A program made the position numbers and the translations under genes. A stretch of DNA of 34,461 bases from Pseudomonadota bacterium (GTDB lineage: Bacteria; Pseudomonadota; Gammaproteobacteria; Xanthomonadales; Xanthomonadaceae). The stretch's first letter is position 1, and each line of letters opens with the position of its first letter. Location of the stretch: contig JAEXLY010000256.1 of NCBI GenBank assembly GCA_023444765.1, positions 1 to 34,461 of the forward strand, read 5' to 3'. Below the pieces are notes generated by a model. It was not told the origin of the DNA, searched no databases, and was given only the letters and a program-made list of their open reading frames with translations. Below, piece by piece: positions 24,001-31,317 of the stretch.

Positions 24001-24576
24001 GGCGAGGACCAGAGCGGGCAGATGGCCGAGGTCGGCTTCAGCCTGTACACCGAGTTGCTGGAGCGCGCGGTGCGTTCGATCCGCCAGGGCAAGCTGCCCG
24101 ACGCGGACGAACCGGCCTATCGCGGCGCCGATGTCGAACTGCACGCGCCCGCGCTGATTCCCGAAGACTACCTGCCCGACGTGCATACCCGGCTGACGCT
24201 GTACAAGCGCGTGAGTTCGGCGCGCGATGCCGGTGAGCTGCGCGAGCTGCAGGTGGAGATGATCGACCGCTTCGGCCTGCTCCCCGACCCTGCGAAGCAC
24301 CTGTTCGCGATCGCCGAACTGAAACAGCAGGCCACCGCGCTGGGTATCCGCAAGCTCGACCTGGGCGAGGCCGGCGGGCGCCTCCAGTTCGCCGAGAAGC
24401 CCGCGATCGACCCGATGGGTGTCATCCGCCTGATCCAGGGCCAACCGAAGCATTACCGCATGGACGGACCCGACAAGCTGCGCGTCGCCCTCGACCTGCC
24501 AGACTTCGATACCCGCCTGAAGGCGGCGCGCGGGTTGCTGCTTGCGCTCGGGCCAGGCGCGGGAGCACGTCCGTGA
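21073..24576 (+). CDS. mfd: Transcription-repair coupling factor Mfd
   Basis: A 1167-residue DNA translocase that removes stalled RNA polymerase from lesions and recruits UvrA. The N-terminal UvrB-like module includes PDWETLPWDRFSPHPDIISQR. The RNA-polymerase-interacting domain follows with HEDHGVGRYRGLVTLE. The RecG-like helicase core has Walker A GDVGFGKTEVA, Walker B DEEQRFG, TATPIPRTLNM and the QLRGRVGRS motif. The C-terminal domain follows. Length is normal. The ATG at 21073 (MPPKDNLPALLP) matches the family start; GTG codons at 21049 and 21067 are alternatives. Its stop overlaps the next gene (GTGA). Confidence 0.97.
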   Translation: MPPKDNLPALLPRAGQPRAWWRVPASRSALAWHAARAARAQHAPLLLIARDNHAAHQLEADLHTLLGEQDELPLVPFPDWETLPWDRFSPHPDIISQRLSTLLRLPSLRRQAIVIVPVQTLLQRLPPLRYAVGSAFDVRVGQTMDLDAEKRRLDGAGYRNVPQVFDPGEFAVRGGLLDVYPMGASEPYRVELLDDSIETIRAFDPETQRSLDRVEAVRMLPGREVPTDADALGGVLDALRDRFDVDARRSALMQDLRAGIAPAGIEYYLPLFFGATATLFDYLAPGFLPLVDEGALEAADHFWKQAGERYEQLRHDIERPILPPAELWMSPEALREKLNAGPRIELCPASHPRHAQAMPLGDQPAPSLPLALRDSEPGAALKGFLSSYAGRTLVAADSAGRREALLEMLDAADLRPRVLPGLPAFLERGEAGTDFAIAVAPLEDGFALDAEAAVDGPVAILTERQLFPERAAQPRRRKRAGREPEAIIRDLGELSEGAPIVHEDHGVGRYRGLVTLEAGGQPGEYLDIEYAKGDRLYVPVAQLHLVSRYSGASPETAPLHNLGGEQWARAKRKAQEKVRDVAAELLEIQAKRQARAGLALQVDRAMYEPFAAAFPFEETPDQHAAIEAVIRDLGSSQPMDRVVCGDVGFGKTEVAVRAAFVAAAAGKQVAVLVPTTLLAEQHYRNFRDRFADWPLKVEVLSRFKSTKEIKAELDKLAEGKIDVIVGTHRLLQKDVRFKDLGLVIVDEEQRFGVRQKEALKALRANVHLLTLTATPIPRTLNMAMAGLRDLSIIATPPAHRLAVQTFVHAWDDAMLREAFQRELARGGQVYFLHNDVESIGRMQRQLQELVPDARIGIAHGQMPERELERVMLDFHKQRFNVLLCSTIIESGIDIPNANTIIINRADKFGLAQLHQLRGRVGRSHHRAYAYLVVPDQRSITSDAQKRLDAIASMDELGAGFTLATHDLEIRGAGELLGEDQSGQMAEVGFSLYTELLERAVRSIRQGKLPDADEPAYRGADVELHAPALIPEDYLPDVHTRLTLYKRVSSARDAGELRELQVEMIDRFGLLPDPAKHLFAIAELKQQATALGIRKLDLGEAGGRLQFAEKPAIDPMGVIRLIQGQPKHYRMDGPDKLRVALDLPDFDTRLKAARGLLLALGPGAGARP

Positions 24577-25121
24577 CCGGACCCGGTGCGACGACTCGAT
24601 CGCCGCGGCGCGCCAGACTGCTGCCGGCGCTGGCCGCGTGCCTGCTTGCGGCCTGCGCCGCCACGCCGCCGACGCACAGCACCGCCGGCGAGGTGGTCTT
24701 CATCGTCGTGCGTCACGCGGAAAAGGCCGAGGACGGCACCCGGGATCCGGCCCTGAGCGAGGCCGGACACCTGCGCGCGGTGCGCCTGGCCCAGCGCTTC
24801 GCGGACCGGCCGCTGGCGGCCATCTACACCACCGACCTGCGCCGCACCCGCCAGACGGTGGCCCCGGTCGCGTCTGCGCAACGACTGGAGATGCGGACCT
24901 ACGACCCGCGCGAACCCGCGGCCAGCTTCGTCGCGCGCCTCCGCTCCGCCCATCCGCAGGGGACGGTGCTGGTGGCGGGGCACAGCAACACGGTGCCCGC
25001 CATCGTCGGCGCCCTGTGCGCCTGCGATGCCGACGACATGCCGGAAGCCGAGTTCGACAGGATCAGCACGGTGCGGATCGGGTCCGACGGCAAGGCACGG
25101 CTGGACACCACCCGCTACTGA
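24573..25121 (+). CDS. Histidine phosphatase family lipoprotein
   Basis: A 182-residue exported protein. A basic N-terminus and hydrophobic stretch end in the lipobox LAAC (Cys28), so the mature form is probably membrane-anchored. The phosphatase core has the phosphohistidine motif RHAEK (Arg47-His48), the TDLRRTRQT segment and the second catalytic histidine in VAGHSNTVP. Members remove phosphate from small molecules or proteins; the substrate here is unknown. The GTG start overlaps the mfd stop by four bases (GTGA), so expression is probably tied to mfd despite unrelated functions and locations. Confidence 0.85.
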   Translation: MTGPGATTRSPRRARLLPALAACLLAACAATPPTHSTAGEVVFIVVRHAEKAEDGTRDPALSEAGHLRAVRLAQRFADRPLAAIYTTDLRRTRQTVAPVASAQRLEMRTYDPREPAASFVARLRSAHPQGTVLVAGHSNTVPAIVGALCACDADDMPEAEFDRISTVRIGSDGKARLDTTRY

Positions 25122-25263
25122 CGTGCGGTCTGCCATCGGGCGATGCGTCCGGCCGCCGGTCGGGCGGCACAGGCAAAAGGGGACGTACATCTCGTTTGGT
25201 GCGTTGCATCATCGCCTCGGGCGTGGCATGGTCGGGACGTCCCCCTTGCATGGACTCCTGTCG

Positions 25264-25701
25264 ATGATCAAGCGCCTGATTCCGCTCGCCGCGCTTTTGC
25301 TGCCCCTGCAGGCGCTCGCACAGTCCGGCGCATGCCCGGAACTGCCGCCCGCCAGTGGGCTGTCCTGGGAGATCTCGGAAGGCGCGGGATTCCTGTACTG
25401 CCGCGCCATGCGCGAGGCCGATGGCAGCCAGGCGTTCTCGGTGATGCTGCGCGACCAGTCACCGATGCGTGCGCGCAGTTCGCTCAGGGAGGAAAGCGCC
25501 CGCATCGACGGCCACGAAGTCCGCTGGTACCGCGGGGACGTGTCGAGCGCGGCCGTCATGGTGCGCGAGACCGCCATCGAACTGGATGACGACCTGGTGG
25601 CGCACATCGTGGTGCGCGCCGACAGCGAGGAACAACTGGGCGAGAGCCGCCGGCTCGCCGAGGGCCTTCGCTTCGGCGACACCCGGCTGGGCAGCCACTA
25701 G
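25264..25701 (+). CDS. Small secreted protein, paralogue A of a convergent pair
   Basis: A 145-residue protein not recognised as a named family. Residues 1-20 form a signal peptide (MIKRLIPLAALLL...ALAQ). The mature part has two cysteines, Cys24 (CPELP) and Cys46 (LYCRA), 22 residues apart and probably disulfide-bonded in the periplasm. Conserved blocks are DGSQAFSVML, IDGHEVRWYRGD, VRET and AHIVVRADSE. These are shared, in order, with the gene at 25745-26191 on the opposite strand. No catalytic signature is apparent; the fold is probably mixed alpha/beta. A perfect palindrome GGGACGTCCC lies shortly before the start. Confidence 0.8.
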   Translation: MIKRLIPLAALLLPLQALAQSGACPELPPASGLSWEISEGAGFLYCRAMREADGSQAFSVMLRDQSPMRARSSLREESARIDGHEVRWYRGDVSSAAVMVRETAIELDDDLVAHIVVRADSEEQLGESRRLAEGLRFGDTRLGSH

Positions 25702-25716
25702 CGCGCCCGCACCCCT

Positions 25717-25736
25717 CGCCGGCCGCCGGGCCGGCG
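25717..25736. terminator. Hairpin between the convergent paralogues
   Basis: CGCCGGCC and GGCCGGCG form a perfect 8-bp stem with a GCCG loop, placed in the 43-bp gap between the two stop codons. There is no T-tract, so termination would rest on stem strength or a factor; it could serve both directions. Confidence 0.5.
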
Positions 25737-25744
25737 GCATCGCA

Positions 25745-26191
25745 TCAGTCGCCGCCTGCCGCGGTCGCACGGAACCGGAGCGATTCGGCGAGCTGGCGGT
25801 TGTGCGCGAGCCTGTCTTCCGAATCGGCACGCACCACGATGTGCGCATTGCTGCGACGTCCGAGCTCCACCAGCGTTTCGCGTACGTGGGTGTCGCGGCG
25901 CGTGGCGATATCGCCGCGGTACCAGCGCACCTTGTGCCCGTCGATCACGGCGCTGTCGTCGCGCAGCGCACGATCGGGGCGGAACACGGGATCGGGGCCG
26001 AGCATTACCGAGAATGCCTGGCTGCCATCGGTCTGGCTGATCGCCTTGCAGAACACGAAGTCGGGCCCCTGCGCGACCTCCCAGCCCAGGGACGCGCCGA
26101 CAGGCAGTTCCGGGCAGTTCTCGTCGGCCGCCTGCGCGGCCACGTGGCTCGACCACAGCAGGCCGGCCATCAGCACGAACATCATTCTCAT
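25745..26191 (-). CDS. Small secreted protein, paralogue B of a convergent pair
   Basis: A 148-residue protein of the same unnamed family as the gene at 25264-25701. The signal peptide is about residues 1-20 (MRMMFVLMAGLLWSSHVAAQ). Cys26 (CPELP) and Cys48 (VFCKA) keep the 22-residue spacing of paralogue A. The blocks DGSQAFSVML, IDGHKVRWYRGD, HVRET and NAHIVVRADSE are shared nearly unchanged, while the segments between them and the C-terminus have diverged. The ATG at 26191 gives a normal signal peptide; in-frame ATGs at 26206 and 26230 are less likely. Function unknown; conserved exported residues suggest a binding or inhibitor role at most. Confidence 0.8.
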   Translation of the reverse strand: MRMMFVLMAGLLWSSHVAAQAADENCPELPVGASLGWEVAQGPDFVFCKAISQTDGSQAFSVMLGPDPVFRPDRALRDDSAVIDGHKVRWYRGDIATRRDTHVRETLVELGRRSNAHIVVRADSEDRLAHNRQLAESLRFRATAAGGD

Positions 26192-26400
26192 CGGACATGG
26201 CTCCATGTAGCGAAGGGACCACGAGGTCACAGTCCTGCATGGGGGAAGTGCCGCACCGCAACAGCTGCGTGGAATGTCACGACCTGCAAGGGGGAATGAA
26301 GTCCGTTTCCGTCCCCACTATACCCACGCGCCGCGCGGCGTCCTGCTGCACCGCGGCATCCGGGCCGGGCATGGCCGGACCGCGAGCCGTCGACCGATAA

Positions 26401-27261
26401 TCAGAACCGTCCTTCCTGGTAGTCGACGAACGCCTGCATGACCTCCTGCCGGGTGTTCATCACGAACGGGCCGTGGCGGACCACCGGTTCGCGCAACGGC
26501 CTGCCGGCGACCAGGATCAGGTGCGCGCCGGCATCTCCTCCACGCAGCCTGAGCCATTCGCCTCCGCCCAGGACCGCCATCTCCTGCGCGTCCGTCGCGC
26601 GCGCGTTCTCGCCATCGCCCAGCACCGCCGCGCCCTCGTAGATGTAGGCGAATGCGTTGTGGCCGGCAGGCAACGGGAACAGCCATTCGGCGCCTGCGTC
26701 CAGCGCGATGTCGAGATAGAGCGGATCGGTGGCGGGTTGCGAGATCGGCCCCCGCACCCCCTCCACTTCCCCGGCAATCAGCTTGACGCCCACGCCCGCC
26801 GCCGGCGCCACCACCGGCAGTTCGCCCGGCGGGAACTCCTGGTAGCGCGGCGCCACCATCTTGTCCTTCGCCGGCAGGTTCACCCACAGCTGGAAGCCGC
26901 GCATCCGGCCCTCCTCCTGCTCGGGCATCTCCGAATGCACCAGGCCGCGGCCCGCGGTCATCCACTGCACGCCACCCGGGACCAGCAGGCCTTCGTTGCC
27001 GTGGTTGTCGCGGTGGCGCATGCGCCCGTCGAGCATGTAGGTCACGGTCTCGAAGCCGCGGTGCGGATGATCGGGGAAGCCGGCCAGGTAATCCTCGGGC
27101 CGGTCGGTTCCGAACTCGTCGAGGAGCAGGAACGGGTCCAGGTCGGGCAGCTCCCTGCCGCCGATGACGCGGGTGAGCCGCACCCCAGCCCCGTCCGAGG
27201 CGGGCGTGCCGCGGACCTTGCGCACGACGCGGGCATGGCGGTCGGGAATGGCTGTGGTCAT
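26401..27261 (-). CDS. Pirin family protein
   Basis: A 286-residue bicupin. The N-terminal cupin carries the metal-binding motif HPHRGFETVTYML, with the downstream GLVHSEMPE supplying further ligands. The later QLWVNLPAKDKM and the C-terminal cupin (PLPAGHNAFAYIYEG) match bacterial pirins, some of which have quercetin 2,3-dioxygenase activity. The physiological role is usually unclear and may be redox- or stress-linked. A GGAGG ribosome site lies before the ATG. It follows rlmKL on the same strand with a 137-bp gap containing a perfect 12-base palindrome (27371-27382), so it is probably expressed separately. Confidence 0.92.
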   Translation of the reverse strand: MTTAIPDRHARVVRKVRGTPASDGAGVRLTRVIGGRELPDLDPFLLLDEFGTDRPEDYLAGFPDHPHRGFETVTYMLDGRMRHRDNHGNEGLLVPGGVQWMTAGRGLVHSEMPEQEEGRMRGFQLWVNLPAKDKMVAPRYQEFPPGELPVVAPAAGVGVKLIAGEVEGVRGPISQPATDPLYLDIALDAGAEWLFPLPAGHNAFAYIYEGAAVLGDGENARATDAQEMAVLGGGEWLRLRGGDAGAHLILVAGRPLREPVVRHGPFVMNTRQEVMQAFVDYQEGRF

Positions 27262-27398
27262 GGCGGCCTCCGGGGCGGGGATGTGGCCAATATGGTGCGC
27301 CCCTCGGGCGCTGGGAACGCGCACGGGTGGAACGGTACTTGCCATCACGTGTCGCGGCGCCGGAACCGGGGCCGGGCCCGGCGAGGCGGTGGATCCCG

Positions 27399-29531
27399 CT
27401 ACCGCGCCCGCAGCCGCCAGGTGCGATGGATACGCGGGTTGCGCGCGAAATCCGGCGGGATGGTCGCTGCGCTGATCTCCTCCACGTCGGCGAAGGCGGC
27501 CACCGCCTCCGCGTCCAGCCGGAAGCGCCGGAAGTTGTTGGAGAAATACAGCTCTCCGCCATAGGACAGCCTCGCCACCGCCAGGCGCAGCAGCTCGACA
27601 TGGACGCGCTGGACGTCGAAATCGTCCGCGCGCGCGGAATTGGAGAAGGTCGGCGGGTCGCAGAACACCAGGTCGTACTCGCCGCGATCGGCGCGCAGCC
27701 AGGCCAGCGCATCGGCCTGTGCGATGCGGTGGCGGGTGCCGCCGAGGCGATTCTCGCGCAGGTTGTCGGCCAGCCACTCGAGGTAGGTGGCGGACAGGTC
27801 GACGCTGGTGGTCTGGGCAGCCCCGCCCACCGCCGCCTGCACGGTGGCCGCGCCGGTGTAGCAGAACAGGTTGAGGAAACGCCTGTCGCGCGCCCGCGCG
27901 GCGATGTCCAGACGCAGCGGGCGGTGGTCGAGGAACAGCCCGGTGTCGAGATAGTCGAACAGGTTCACGCGCAGGCGCGCGTCGCCCTCGCGCACGGTGA
28001 TGAACTCGCCGCGATGGGCAAAGTGGCCGTACTTGCTGCCGCCCTTGCCACGCGCACGGGTCTTGATCGCGATGCGTTCGCGCGGCACCTCCAGCGCTTC
28101 CGAGGCGCCGGCGAGCAGTTCGGCAAAGCGCTTGCGGGTCGTCGCTTCGGGAATTTCGGCCGGCGCGGCGTATTCCTGCACGTGCAGCCAGCGCGTGCCC
28201 GCGTCGACCTCGGTGTACACGTCGATCGCGGCCGCGTACTCGGGGATATCCGCGTCGTAGGCGCGGAAGCAGTCCACGCGATCGTGCGCGCGCCAGGACT
28301 TCGAAGCCTTCAGCGTCTTGCGCAGCCGGTTGGCGACCATGCGCGCGCCGTCGGACAGTTCGCGCGGCGCCGCCGGCTCGCGGGCCGGCGGTTGGACCGG
28401 GTCGCAGACGATGAGCGTGCACTCGAGCGCGCCGTTGAACAGCTGGTAGCTCTTCTTCGCCCGCAGGCCGCTGGCGAAGGCCAGCTCGCGGTCGCCGCAC
28501 AGCACACTGGCGCGCCAGTCCGGCACCGACCGCCGCAGCGCGTCGCCCAGCGCGCGATACAACGCCGGATCCGCCGCCAGCCGCGCGTCGTAGGGCGGGT
28601 TGCAGACGACCAGGCCACGCGGCGTCGGCGGCGCGGCCAGGGATCGGACGTCGCCCACCTCGAAACGGATCGCGTCGCGCAGGCCGGCGGCGGTGGCGTT
28701 CTCGCGCGCGTTGCGTATCGCCTGCGGATCGAGATCGCGCCCGTCGAACACCGGGCGCAGCGCGGCGCGCCCGGTGCGTTCGCGCACCGTCGCCTCCGCG
28801 ACCAGTTCTTCCCAGGCCTCGCGGTCGAAACCCGTCCACCGGCTGGGCAGTTCCTCGCCATGCCGCAACAAACCCGGCGCGACGTCGGCCGCCATCAGCG
28901 CACCCTCGATCAGCAGCGTACCGCTGCCGCACATCGGGTCCAGCAGGCCGCCGCCTCCGTCGTACAGCGCCGGCCACCCGCCGCGCAGCAGCAGCGCGGC
29001 CGCAAGATTCTCCTTGAGCGGCGCCTCGCCCTGCGCGCGGCGCCAGCCGCGGCGATGCATGGGCCCGCCCGACAGGTCCACCGAGACGATCGCGCGGCCC
29101 TTGCGCACCACCAGGCTCAGGCGCAGGTCCGGGGACGCGACATCCACATCCGGGCGCGCGCCTGTGCCCTCGCGCATCGCATCGACCACTGCATCCTTGA
29201 GGCGCTGCGCGGCGTAGCGCGCGTGCGTGATCGCGGTCCCCGAGACATGAGCATCCACCGCCAGGGTCATGGACGGCGCGAGATGCGCAGCCCAGTCCAG
29301 GGCGCGCGCGCCGGCATACAGCGCATGTTCGTCGGCGCAGGCGTAGTCCGCCAGCGGCCACAGCACCCGGCTGGCCAGGCGCGACCACAACACCGCACGC
29401 TGCGCGTCGCGCAGCCCGCCCTCGACGTTGGCCCCGGCCACGGCGGCCGTGGCCCGGGCGCAGCCCAGCGCGAGCAGTTCGTCCACGAGCAGGTACTCGA
29501 GGCCTTTTGCGCACGAAACGAAGAACTTCAA
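27399..29531 (-). CDS. rlmKL: Bifunctional 23S rRNA methyltransferase RlmKL
   Basis: A 710-residue fusion that makes m2G2445 (RlmL half) and m7G2069 (RlmK half) in 23S rRNA. The N-terminal ferredoxin-like/THUMP region is followed by the first Rossmann domain with LDPMCGSGTLLIEGALMA and the guanine-methylation motif NPPY. The second domain has FLNLFCYTGAATVQAA and DLVFCDPPTFSNS. The start is taken as TTG at 29531, giving MKFFVSCAKGLEYLL as in orthologues, with AGGA eight bases upstream. The open frame continues upstream to 29597 without family resemblance. Confidence 0.94.
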   Translation of the reverse strand: MKFFVSCAKGLEYLLVDELLALGCARATAAVAGANVEGGLRDAQRAVLWSRLASRVLWPLADYACADEHALYAGARALDWAAHLAPSMTLAVDAHVSGTAITHARYAAQRLKDAVVDAMREGTGARPDVDVASPDLRLSLVVRKGRAIVSVDLSGGPMHRRGWRRAQGEAPLKENLAAALLLRGGWPALYDGGGGLLDPMCGSGTLLIEGALMAADVAPGLLRHGEELPSRWTGFDREAWEELVAEATVRERTGRAALRPVFDGRDLDPQAIRNARENATAAGLRDAIRFEVGDVRSLAAPPTPRGLVVCNPPYDARLAADPALYRALGDALRRSVPDWRASVLCGDRELAFASGLRAKKSYQLFNGALECTLIVCDPVQPPAREPAAPRELSDGARMVANRLRKTLKASKSWRAHDRVDCFRAYDADIPEYAAAIDVYTEVDAGTRWLHVQEYAAPAEIPEATTRKRFAELLAGASEALEVPRERIAIKTRARGKGGSKYGHFAHRGEFITVREGDARLRVNLFDYLDTGLFLDHRPLRLDIAARARDRRFLNLFCYTGAATVQAAVGGAAQTTSVDLSATYLEWLADNLRENRLGGTRHRIAQADALAWLRADRGEYDLVFCDPPTFSNSARADDFDVQRVHVELLRLAVARLSYGGELYFSNNFRRFRLDAEAVAAFADVEEISAATIPPDFARNPRIHRTWRLRAR

Positions 29532-29657
29532 GGGACATCCTGCCGGGAGCGGCGCACCGCCGTGGGCGACATTCTGCCGCAAGGACCTCGTCGCCACATC
29601 CGGCGCCTGGTCAGCACGCGGCGATGCGACGGGACGGCGTGCAGGTCCGGGCGCGCG

Positions 29658-30188
29658 TCACAGCCGCGACAGCAGCGCGCGGAACGCCTCCGCGGACGCC
29701 TCGACGCTGTTGGCCAGACGATGGCTGTCGTCGACCAGCAGCAGGGTGGCGCTGCGCGCGCCTGCCCAGCGCACCACCTCGCCGGCCTCGATCAGTTCGT
29801 CGTGCCAGCCGTGGACGATGCTGGTCGGCACGTGCGCGCCCTGCAGCGGCGGCGCCTCGCCCATGCGCACCGGCGGTGCCATGAGGAACAGCCCCCGCAC
29901 CGGCACACGCAGCGACACCTGACCCGAGATCCACGCGCCCAGGCTGGATCCGGCCAGCACCAGCGGCCCGCGTGCCGCCGCCACGGCGGCGAGGCCCGCC
30001 AGCCGTTCCACGCGTGCCGGCACGTCCCCGACGCGACTGACCTCGAGCCGCGCGTCGAGGTCGGTGTAGTCCGGGCGTTCGTGGCTCCAGCCAAGGCGGC
30101 CGGCGACTTCAGCCAGCGCGGTGACCTTGGTGGCGTCGGGCCCGCTCTCGAATCCGTGCGAGAGGATGCAGTGTCCGCGCAGGCTCAC
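29658..30188 (-). CDS. Small alpha/beta hydrolase-fold protein
   Basis: A 176-residue cytoplasmic protein with a minimal alpha/beta hydrolase fold. The oxyanion segment ILSHGFESGP is near the N-terminus, the nucleophile elbow is AGSSLGAW, the acid is in HGWHDELI and the catalytic histidine in VDDSHRL. Small YqiA/DUF-type esterases look like this; the substrate is unknown. The GTG start overlaps the stop of the MOSC gene (GTGA), indicating coupled translation and probably a shared leaderless transcript. Confidence 0.85.
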   Translation of the reverse strand: MSLRGHCILSHGFESGPDATKVTALAEVAGRLGWSHERPDYTDLDARLEVSRVGDVPARVERLAGLAAVAAARGPLVLAGSSLGAWISGQVSLRVPVRGLFLMAPPVRMGEAPPLQGAHVPTSIVHGWHDELIEAGEVVRWAGARSATLLLVDDSHRLANSVEASAEAFRALLSRL

Positions 30189-30685
30189 GCGGCCGTCCAG
30201 GCCACGCTGTCGCCCAGGCGCAGCGTGCCCCCTTCCAGGATGCGCGCGCACAGCCCGCCCATGCCGCGCATCGCGTTGTAGGCGCCGCTTCCCAGGGCCG
30301 TCTCCATGCGCGAACAGGGATCGCAGCTGTCCGTGCCTTCCAGCAGCACCTCGCCGATACGGAAACGGTGTCCCTCGAGCGCTGCCAGCGGGATGCCGGA
30401 CACCACCAGGTTGCGGCGCAGTGTGGCCGGCGCAACTGACGCATGCCCGGCAAGGGCCGCGATCGCCGGCAGGTGTTCGGCCTGGATCAGCGTCACCCCG
30501 CGCTTGCCGCTGCCGCCGGTGTAGCGGTCGCCGCCCAGGCCGGCGCCGGCGGTGGCCACGGCCGTGTCCACTTCGCGCATCGCCACATTGCGCGCGGGAC
30601 GCAGGCCGATCCAGTCGAGCCGGCCCGCGCGCGGGAACCGCGACATCAACTGGTGCAACTCGGTCCCGGGAGGCGGCATTTTCAT
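30185..30685 (-). CDS. MOSC domain protein
   Basis: A 166-residue protein that is almost entirely a MOSC domain. Visible motifs are the GLGGDRY loop (50-55), RGVTLIQAEH and RRNLVVSG (90-97), and the cysteine-bearing segment EGTDSCDPCSRME with Cys121 and Cys124, one of which would bind the molybdenum cofactor. Stand-alone MOSC proteins of this size include YiiM, which reduces N-hydroxylated compounds; substrate here is uncertain. The start has no Shine-Dalgarno site, and a TAGCAT element six bases before the ATG predicts a leaderless mRNA. The amidase start is only 22 bp away on the other strand. Confidence 0.88.
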   Translation of the reverse strand: MKMPPPGTELHQLMSRFPRAGRLDWIGLRPARNVAMREVDTAVATAGAGLGGDRYTGGSGKRGVTLIQAEHLPAIAALAGHASVAPATLRRNLVVSGIPLAALEGHRFRIGEVLLEGTDSCDPCSRMETALGSGAYNAMRGMGGLCARILEGGTLRLGDSVAWTAA

Positions 30686-30711
30686 CGCGCAATGCTAGCA
30701 TCGGCCGATGC
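30686..30711. promoter_or_regulatory. Symmetric bidirectional leaderless promoter of the MOSC and amidase genes
   Basis: The 22 bases between the two divergent ATGs (30685 minus, 30708 plus) hold the palindrome ATGCTAGCAT (30692-30701). Each strand therefore reads TGCTAGCAT, an extended -10 (TG-N-TAGCAT). The last T is followed by six bases and then ATG on both strands, so with this T at -7 both transcripts start on the A of ATG. A second perfect palindrome, GCATCGGCCGATGC (30698-30711), overlaps it and covers the amidase start codon, and could be an operator. Confidence 0.7.
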
Positions 30712-31277
30712 TTCCACCCACCGGCGACGACGGCATCGACATCGAGCACCTGCCCTATGTCGAACGCCTGGAGGCACGCACGCCCGATTCGATCGACCTG
30801 GTGGTGATCCACTGCACCGAGCTGCCCGACCTTGCCACGGCACGCACGTATGGCGAGCGCGTGCTCTACGGCAGCGGCACCGGCGACGCCGGCCACTGGT
30901 ACATCGACCGCGACGGCCGCGTGGCCGAGTGGGTGCCGCTGCTGCGCGTCGCGCACCACGTGCGCGGGCACAACGCGCGCTCGGTCGGCATCGAACTGGT
31001 CAACCGTGGTCGCTGGCCGCACTGGCTCGACGCCGGCCACCAGGCGATGGACGAACCCTACCCCGAGCCACAGGTCGAGGCGCTGCTGGCGCTGCTGCAC
31101 CGGTTGCGCGCCGCACTCCCCGCGCTGTCCTGCATCGCCGGGCACGAAGACCTCGATACCGCGCGCGTGCCGGCCAGCGACGACCCCGCGGTGATGGTGG
31201 CGCGCAAGCGCGACCCCGGGCCGCTGTTCCCCTGGGCACGGGTACTGGCGTCCTGCGGACTGCGCCGCATCCCCTGA
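30708..31277 (+). CDS. AmpD-like N-acetylmuramoyl-L-alanine amidase
   Basis: A 189-residue amidase_2-family zinc enzyme. The predicted zinc ligands are His35 (VVIHCTELP), His146 (IAGHEDLD) and Asp169 (KRDPGPLF), matching His34, His154 and Asp164 of E. coli AmpD. AGHWYIDRDGRVAEWVP and GIELVNRGRWP are further family segments. There is no signal peptide, which suggests a cytoplasmic role in cleaving anhydromuropeptides during peptidoglycan recycling. The sequence is more distant from E. coli AmpD than a strict orthologue would be, so I do not use the symbol. The predicted transcript is leaderless. Confidence 0.87.
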   Translation: MLPPTGDDGIDIEHLPYVERLEARTPDSIDLVVIHCTELPDLATARTYGERVLYGSGTGDAGHWYIDRDGRVAEWVPLLRVAHHVRGHNARSVGIELVNRGRWPHWLDAGHQAMDEPYPEPQVEALLALLHRLRAALPALSCIAGHEDLDTARVPASDDPAVMVARKRDPGPLFPWARVLASCGLRRIP

Positions 31278-31303
31278 CGCGCCGGCGGCGGGGTGGCGGC
31301 CCG

Positions 31304-31309
31304 TATAAT
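31304..31309 (+). promoter_or_regulatory. Perfect -10 element TATAAT upstream of tesB
   Basis: A consensus TATAAT is followed by eight GC-only bases and the tesB ATG. With the last T at -7, transcription would begin two bases before the start codon (31316). There is no room for a Shine-Dalgarno site, so tesB is probably leaderless or nearly so. No -35 is evident. Confidence 0.7.
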
Positions 31310-31317
31310 CCCGCGCC

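Noticed and set aside
22186..24453. 755-codon open frame antisense to mfd
   Set aside because: It lies wholly within mfd, is low-complexity in composition, and has no recognisable motif. Mfd itself is unmistakable on the other strand.
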